Origin: Thoreauomyces humboldtii | Taxonomy: Eukaryota; Chytridiomycota; Chytridiomycetes; Spizellomycetales; Powellomycetaceae | Length of the DNA stretch: 10,264 nt | Reading direction: 5' to 3' | Assembly: GCA_027596035.1 (NCBI GenBank) | Contig: JADGJA010000816.1 | Location: 1-10,264, forward strand | Shown: positions 8,740 to 10,264 of the stretch, in pieces | Layout: each line of letters opens with the position of its first letter | Numbering within the stretch: the first letter of the stretch is position 1 | Notes under the pieces: generated by a model | What the model saw: only the letters and a program-made list of their open reading frames with translations | Database searches by the model: none | Told to the model about the DNA's origin: nothing | Position numbers and translations under genes: made by a program

Positions 8740-8877
8740 ATGAAGAGATGCTTGATCGTTCCGATTCTGATGATCTTCACCGTCGCATTCAGCTTCGAAC
8801 CTCACGAGTTTCCCCGCACGGTCCCGATCGTCTGGCAGGATCCGTGCAGTACCTGCCGAATGGGACTCGCAATCTGA
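8740..8877 (+). CDS. Possible small secreted peptide, or an upstream ORF overlapping the next frame
   Basis: A 45-codon frame starting at the first ATG downstream of the putative promoter. The first 18 residues, MKRCLIVPILMIFTVAFS, have a basic n-region, a hydrophobic core and a small-residue cleavage-like end. The remaining 27 residues include PCSTC and end at a TGA (8875-8877). About three quarters of its codons end in G or C, similar to the real genes here, which argues for coding on this strand. Against it: C at -3 is a weak start context, and the segment just before may be an intron 3' end (T-rich, CTGAC at 8728-8732, AG at 8744-8745) that would remove this ATG. I do not recognise a family. 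Confidence 0.3.
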   Translation: MKRCLIVPILMIFTVAFSFEPHEFPRTVPIVWQDPCSTCRMGLAI

Positions 8878-9602
8878 ACACGTCAGTTTCTGATCTCGTA
8901 TTCCTGGTCGGAAACGATTCGGACAAACACGCAACCACTGTTCGGCTGGACCAAGTCTTCGATGCTATCGGCCAAGGACTTCACGGCCTGGACTGCAACC
9001 TTCGACCAGTTTCAAGCCTCGACAGCTTCCCGGGTCTTTGCCAGAATGACGCCCTGATGCACTTCTGGGGTTTGCTTGCCGGTCCGATGCACGGCTTGAC
9101 CCCTCTTGTGATCTGTGGTGAATATCGAGCCATGGATCCTTGGGCAAAGGTTGAGACGTGGAACATCGTTTTCGTGGACGCCGATCACGGGCTTCTGCAA
9201 TACGTGGTGCACGTCAACATCGTCACCCTTATCTCGAGGAACCTGGACCCCGCGGAAATCAAAGACCGTCTGGCACATGGCGATGACCTTTGCCTGGATT
9301 CGGGCATCCCGATCAAGGATGTAACCCCGGGGCCTGTGCAGGAGATGGAAACTTCGGAGTTTGTTGTGGATTGGGAGGTTTGATGTCATGTAACCTGCGC
9401 CCAAAGAGCTTACACGCCGGATCGGGAAAACTCAAGTACGGTCAAGGATGTCCGAAAGGAGTGCGCGGCTATTCGGATGGCAGTCGGGGTGCCCATGCAC
9501 ATGAGAAAGCTGACTGTCCGTGATTGGTATGGACCCGGTGCGGACTTGGTGGTTACGGCCCCCGATCCCTCTGCATATGGAGAAAACCTTTACACCAGCT
9601 AG
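8748..9602 (+). CDS. Unrecognised open frame, possibly a two-exon or broken gene
   Basis: Starts at the second ATG of the presumed transcript (G at -3) and stays open for 211 codons to a TGA at 9381-9383. The same frame then remains open another 72 codons to a TAG at 9600-9602. A 69-nt intron at 9378-9446 (GAG|gtttga ... gtcaag|GAT) would remove the stop in phase and give about 261 aa; otherwise the TGA is a nonsense mutation or the true end. GC at third positions is about 66-70% over 9060-9290, like the genuine genes. Between 8750 and 9050, however, another plus frame has the stronger bias, so the 5' structure is not settled. Sequence such as MHFWGLLAGPMHGLTPLVIC and VRDWYGPGADLVVTAPDP matches no family I know. 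Could be a lineage-specific gene, a decayed gene or partly chance. Confidence 0.3.
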
Positions 9603-10050
9603 ACATCAACAAAGCTCCTTCATCGGTGTTATAGCATGAACTTCCCAATAGTCAGAAGCATGATTCACATACCGTAAATTACATCCTCCTGTCCCTCTTT
9701 GCCAGCCAAAAACAAACAACCCCAGCCTCTCGGCCAGGTCAACACCCTCAGAACTCTTGGGAGTTTCCTCCGAACTCAAGCTTCTATGGTTTCACCCAAC
9801 TCCTTCCCCATCTTACGTCACAACGTCTCGCACCATGCCGGATCCTCCCAGCTCTCCTCCCGACATCACCAACACAACACGGAGTTTATCGATGGTCCTT
9901 GATCAACAAATTAAAGCATTTTACAGACCTGGAAGGAATACCCCCAGCGAAAAAGAACTAAAGATTGCTCGCTGATTATGATATGCCTTTCATTATGATT
10001 GCTGCCATGCTACGTGATAAGCCAAAAAGGATGAAGAAAATAGTGAGGAA
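9603..10050. other. Region with no supported gene
   Basis: Contains CT-rich and C/A-rich sequence and two overlapping plus-strand open frames of about 70 codons (9699-9902, and one ending at 9975). Neither shows a domain or consistent third-position bias, so both were left uncalled. From about 9985 the plus strand becomes purine-rich, resembling the 3' flank of NMD3 in composition. Confidence 0.4.
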
Positions 10051-10052
10051 AG

Positions 10053-10075
10053 AGGCCCGCGACAACAACGGGCCT
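10053..10075. repeat. Perfect 7-bp GC-rich hairpin
   Basis: AGGCCCG (10053-10059) pairs with CGGGCCT (10069-10075) over a 9-nt loop. It sits in purine-rich sequence that may be the 3' flank of a minus-strand gene lying beyond the window. Confidence 0.5.
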
Positions 10076-10150
10076 ACAAAAAGAATGTACATGATGCGGG
10101 AGATGGGAGGGCAAGTCTTTCACTCTCGCTCCCTTCCCATCCCCAGAGGT

Positions 10151-10264
10151 GGGGGGGGGGGGGGCAAAAAAAAAAAAACAAAAACCCCCCAAACCCCAAA
10201 AAAGCCACCCCGGTTTTTTAAAACCGCCCCACACCCCAGGGGCCCCCCCAAAAGGGTTACCCCC
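10151..10264. other. Homopolymer-dominated contig end, probably low-quality sequence
   Basis: Runs of 14 G, 13 A, repeated blocks of 4-7 C and A, and CGGTTTT-TT-AAAACCG at 10211-10226 fill the last ~115 bases and resemble nothing else in the window. The pattern is typical of poor base calls at a read or contig end. No biological feature is called from it. Confidence 0.7.

Noticed and set aside
8780..8812. tRNA-like GGTTCGAA box on the minus strand
   Set aside because: The flanking bases do not form a T-arm stem, and no A box or cloverleaf could be drawn.
9012..9404. 130-codon minus-strand frame, considered as transposon or retroelement coding
   Set aside because: It is the in-register antisense of the plus frame, has stops further on in the same frame, and shows no reverse transcriptase, integrase or transposase motif; no terminal repeats flank the region.
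10254..10259. GGGTTA near the right end as a telomere repeat
   Set aside because: A single copy within artefact-like homopolymers; no tandem array.

Overview
The window reads as nuclear DNA of a filamentous or dimorphic fungus, most likely a basidiomycete. All three recognisable genes are split by short introns (60-99 nt) with fungal-type branch motifs (CTAAC, CTGAC, CTGAT or CTTAC near the acceptor). Intergenic DNA is compact, third codon positions are GC-leaning, and the proteins are typical fungal orthologues. The exact lineage cannot be fixed from this sequence alone.

Layout. (1) Bases 1-1700, minus strand: an HMG-box transcription factor of the MATA/Ste11/Prf1 type. It has a long low-complexity N-terminus, and its HMG box is split by an intron that appears to use a rare GC-AG donor. 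The C-terminus runs off the left edge. (2) Bases 1701-3140: about 1.4 kb with no convincing gene, holding the regulator's upstream region, several strong GC-rich hairpins and the NMD3 3' region. (3) Bases 3141-5004, minus strand: NMD3, the nuclear export adaptor of the 60S ribosomal subunit, four coding exons, 542 aa, complete. (4) Bases 5005-5540: a shared divergent promoter. (5) Bases 5541-7656, plus strand: ADA2, the SAGA/ADA co-activator subunit, eight coding exons including a 49-nt micro-exon, 523 aa, complete with ZZ, SANT and SWIRM domains. (6) Bases 7657-10264: no gene I can name. It contains a promoter-like block (two tandem duplications, a TATATAA box and a pyrimidine-rich tract), then about 420 nt without any plus-strand ATG, then two ATGs eight bases apart. 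The first opens a 45-codon frame with a signal-peptide-like start. The second opens an unrecognised 211-codon frame that resumes after a single TGA and continues to 9602. (7) The last ~115 bases are homopolymer-dominated and look like a low-quality contig end.

NMD3 (ribosome export) and ADA2 (histone acetylation) are housekeeping genes. The HMG regulator, with its large upstream region, is a candidate for mating or pheromone-response control, inferred from domain type only. Exon coordinates for NMD3 and ADA2 rest on splice signals combined with restoration of conserved family sequence, and the spliced lengths are exact multiples of three.
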